Source of the DNA: Plantibacter sp. VKM Ac-2880
GTDB taxonomy: Bacteria; Actinomycetota; Actinomycetes; Actinomycetales; Microbacteriaceae
Length of the DNA: 64,000 nt
NCBI RefSeq assembly: GCF_015351235.1
Contig: NZ_JADKSJ010000001.1
Coordinates: forward strand, 2,001,668 to 2,065,667
Direction of reading: 5' to 3'
The notes under the pieces are model-generated. The model saw only the letters and a program-made list of their open reading frames with translations, ran no database searches and was not told the DNA's origin. Below, piece after piece: positions 62,983 to 64,000 of the stretch. Every line of letters begins with the position of its first letter. Within the stretch, counting starts at the first letter, position 1. A program made the translations under genes and the position numbers.

Positions 62983-64000
62983 CTACCGCGTCAGTGCCTC
63001 ACGGCTCCATGCCTGTGTCGCCACCTGCACGGCGTCCCACGGGGAACCGAGCGGTGGCGTGTAGGAGAGGTCGAGGTCGCTCATCGCGTCGACCGTCATG
63101 CCGTGGTGCAGGGCCGTCGCATAGGTGTCGACGCGTTTCGCGATTTCGGCCCCGCGGGTGCCGACGAGCTGCGCACCGAGCAGCAGACCGCTGTCGGTTG
63201 CTCCGGTGATCCGGATGTTGATCGGTGTTGCGCCCGGGTAGTAGGCCTTGTGGTCGTCCGCGACCGCCGTCGAGCTGTACGGCGTGAACCCTGCCGAGAC
63301 GGCTTCGTGGTCACGGAGCCCGGTGCGGGCGGCAATCAGGTCGAAGACCTTCACCACCTGGGTGCCGAGGCTTCCGGCGAAGCGAGCGTTGCCGCCGGTC
63401 GCGTTCTCGCCCGCGACGCGGCCCTGCTTGTGCGCTGTCGTGCCGAGCGGCAGATACGTGACGCCCAGGAGGCGGTGGTGGGTGACGATGCCGTCGCCTG
63501 CCGCCCAGACATGCGGCAGGCCGGTGCGCATCTGCTCGTCGACCACCACCGCACCACCAGGCCCAGTCGCAGCGCCGGCCTCCGTGAGCAGGCTTGTGTT
63601 CGGCCGGACGCCGACGACGACGAGCACGAGCTCGGCGCTGCGCTTGAACGGCCGGCCGTCCTGCAGGCCGGTCACGGTGAGACCACTGTTCGTCTTGCTG
63701 AGGTGCTCCACTCGGGTGTCGGTGATGACGTCGACGCCGTGGCGGGTGAGTTCGTCGTGGACGAGGGAGCCGAGTTCCGGGTCGAGGGTGGAGAGCACTT
63801 CGAGGCCGCGCTGTAGCTGGGTGACCCGCAGGCCGCGGATGGTGAGGGCCTCTGCCATCTCCAGGCCCACGTAGCCGGCGCCGACGATGATCGCGGTCTC
63901 CGGTCGGTGGGTGTCGAGGTACGCCTCGAGGGCGAAAGTGTCGCCCATCGAATGCAGCAGGTGCACCCCGTCGTCGGGGCCGAGCTGGTCGAGGCCCGAG
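62983..64000 (-). CDS. FAD/NAD(P)-dependent disulfide oxidoreductase (partial)
   Basis: The gene runs off the right edge, so the N-terminal FAD-binding part and any active-site cysteine are outside the window. The visible C-terminal 338 residues include the NAD(P)-binding motif AIIVGAGYVGLEMAEAL, the second FAD motif VWAAGDGIVTHHRLLG, and a dimerisation domain. The arrangement matches CoA-disulfide reductase/NADH oxidase-like proteins. Its true start cannot be given. An in-frame GTG at 63966 is internal, because homology-like sequence continues upstream (LDQLGPDDG). Confidence 0.8.
   Translation of the reverse strand, partial: SGLDQLGPDDGVHLLHSMGDTFALEAYLDTHRPETAIIVGAGYVGLEMAEALTIRGLRVTQLQRGLEVLSTLDPELGSLVHDELTRHGVDVITDTRVEHLSKTNSGLTVTGLQDGRPFKRSAELVLVVVGVRPNTSLLTEAGAATGPGGAVVVDEQMRTGLPHVWAAGDGIVTHHRLLGVTYLPLGTTAHKQGRVAGENATGGNARFAGSLGTQVVKVFDLIAARTGLRDHEAVSAGFTPYSSTAVADDHKAYYPGATPINIRITGATDSGLLLGAQLVGTRGAEIAKRVDTYATALHHGMTVDAMSDLDLSYTPPLGSPWDAVQVATQAWSREALTR

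Overview
The window is high-GC, gene-dense actinobacterial chromosome. Gene order and family content point to Microbacteriaceae: leuA-recO-uppS, dusB-dgt-dnaG, a DUF3145 gene, and aceE followed by a PucR-type regulator and fabD-fabH-acpP-fabF. The genus cannot be resolved from the sequence. At least a dozen genes appear to be leaderless: a TAnnnT-like -10 hexamer lies about six bases before the start codon and there is no ribosome binding site.

Layout. 1-5.1 kb: end of leuA, a NarL-type two-component system, an ABC ATPase/FtsX-type permease pair, and a TRIC/UPF0126 channel-like protein. 5.2-12.5 kb: recO, uppS, a FrnE-like DsbA oxidoreductase with a coupled 49-residue cysteine-pair peptide, a YbaK deacylase, dusB, dgt and dnaG. 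12.6-18.7 kb: a solitary ABC ATPase, tRNA-Asn, peptide deformylase, a DMT transporter, a GT4 glycosyltransferase, tRNA-Met(CAT), a ROK protein and a DUF3145 protein. 18.9-26.6 kb (minus strand): the aceE/regulator/fab block that makes acetyl-CoA and feeds it to fatty acid synthesis. 26.8-28.9 kb: an AhpE-like peroxiredoxin, thyA-folA and tRNA-Val.

From about 29 kb the content becomes accessory. At 30.1-34.9 kb a minus-strand operon combines metY, a flavin monooxygenase, a DUF1852 protein (MesX) and a core methionine synthase (MesD). This looks like a sulfur-scavenging and folate-independent methionine route. After a lipoprotein and a gene-free stretch with IS-like repeats comes a copper-resistance cassette (36.2-41.7 kb): CsoR-type operator, copZ, copA, a YHS protein, a CPH-type copper ATPase and csoR, ending in a broken ccdA. 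A perfect LexA box then precedes a DUF6504 gene and dnaE2. imuA and imuB are absent.

46-53.5 kb holds a Tat-exported PHP metallohydrolase, an LAxTG-anchored surface protein, small membrane proteins, a GNAT acetyltransferase, a PaaI thioesterase, an alpha/beta hydrolase with a coupled 46-residue peptide, and an EamA transporter. At 53.7-61.1 kb lies a phosphonate locus: PhnD, PhnC and a fused double PhnE for uptake; a FAD oxidoreductase, a PhnX-like HAD hydrolase and a zinc dehydrogenase for catabolism; and a divergent GntR/UTRA regulator with a matching motif at both promoters. The window ends with an HxlR regulator/azoreductase pair around a perfect palindrome and a pyridine nucleotide-disulfide oxidoreductase cut by the right edge.
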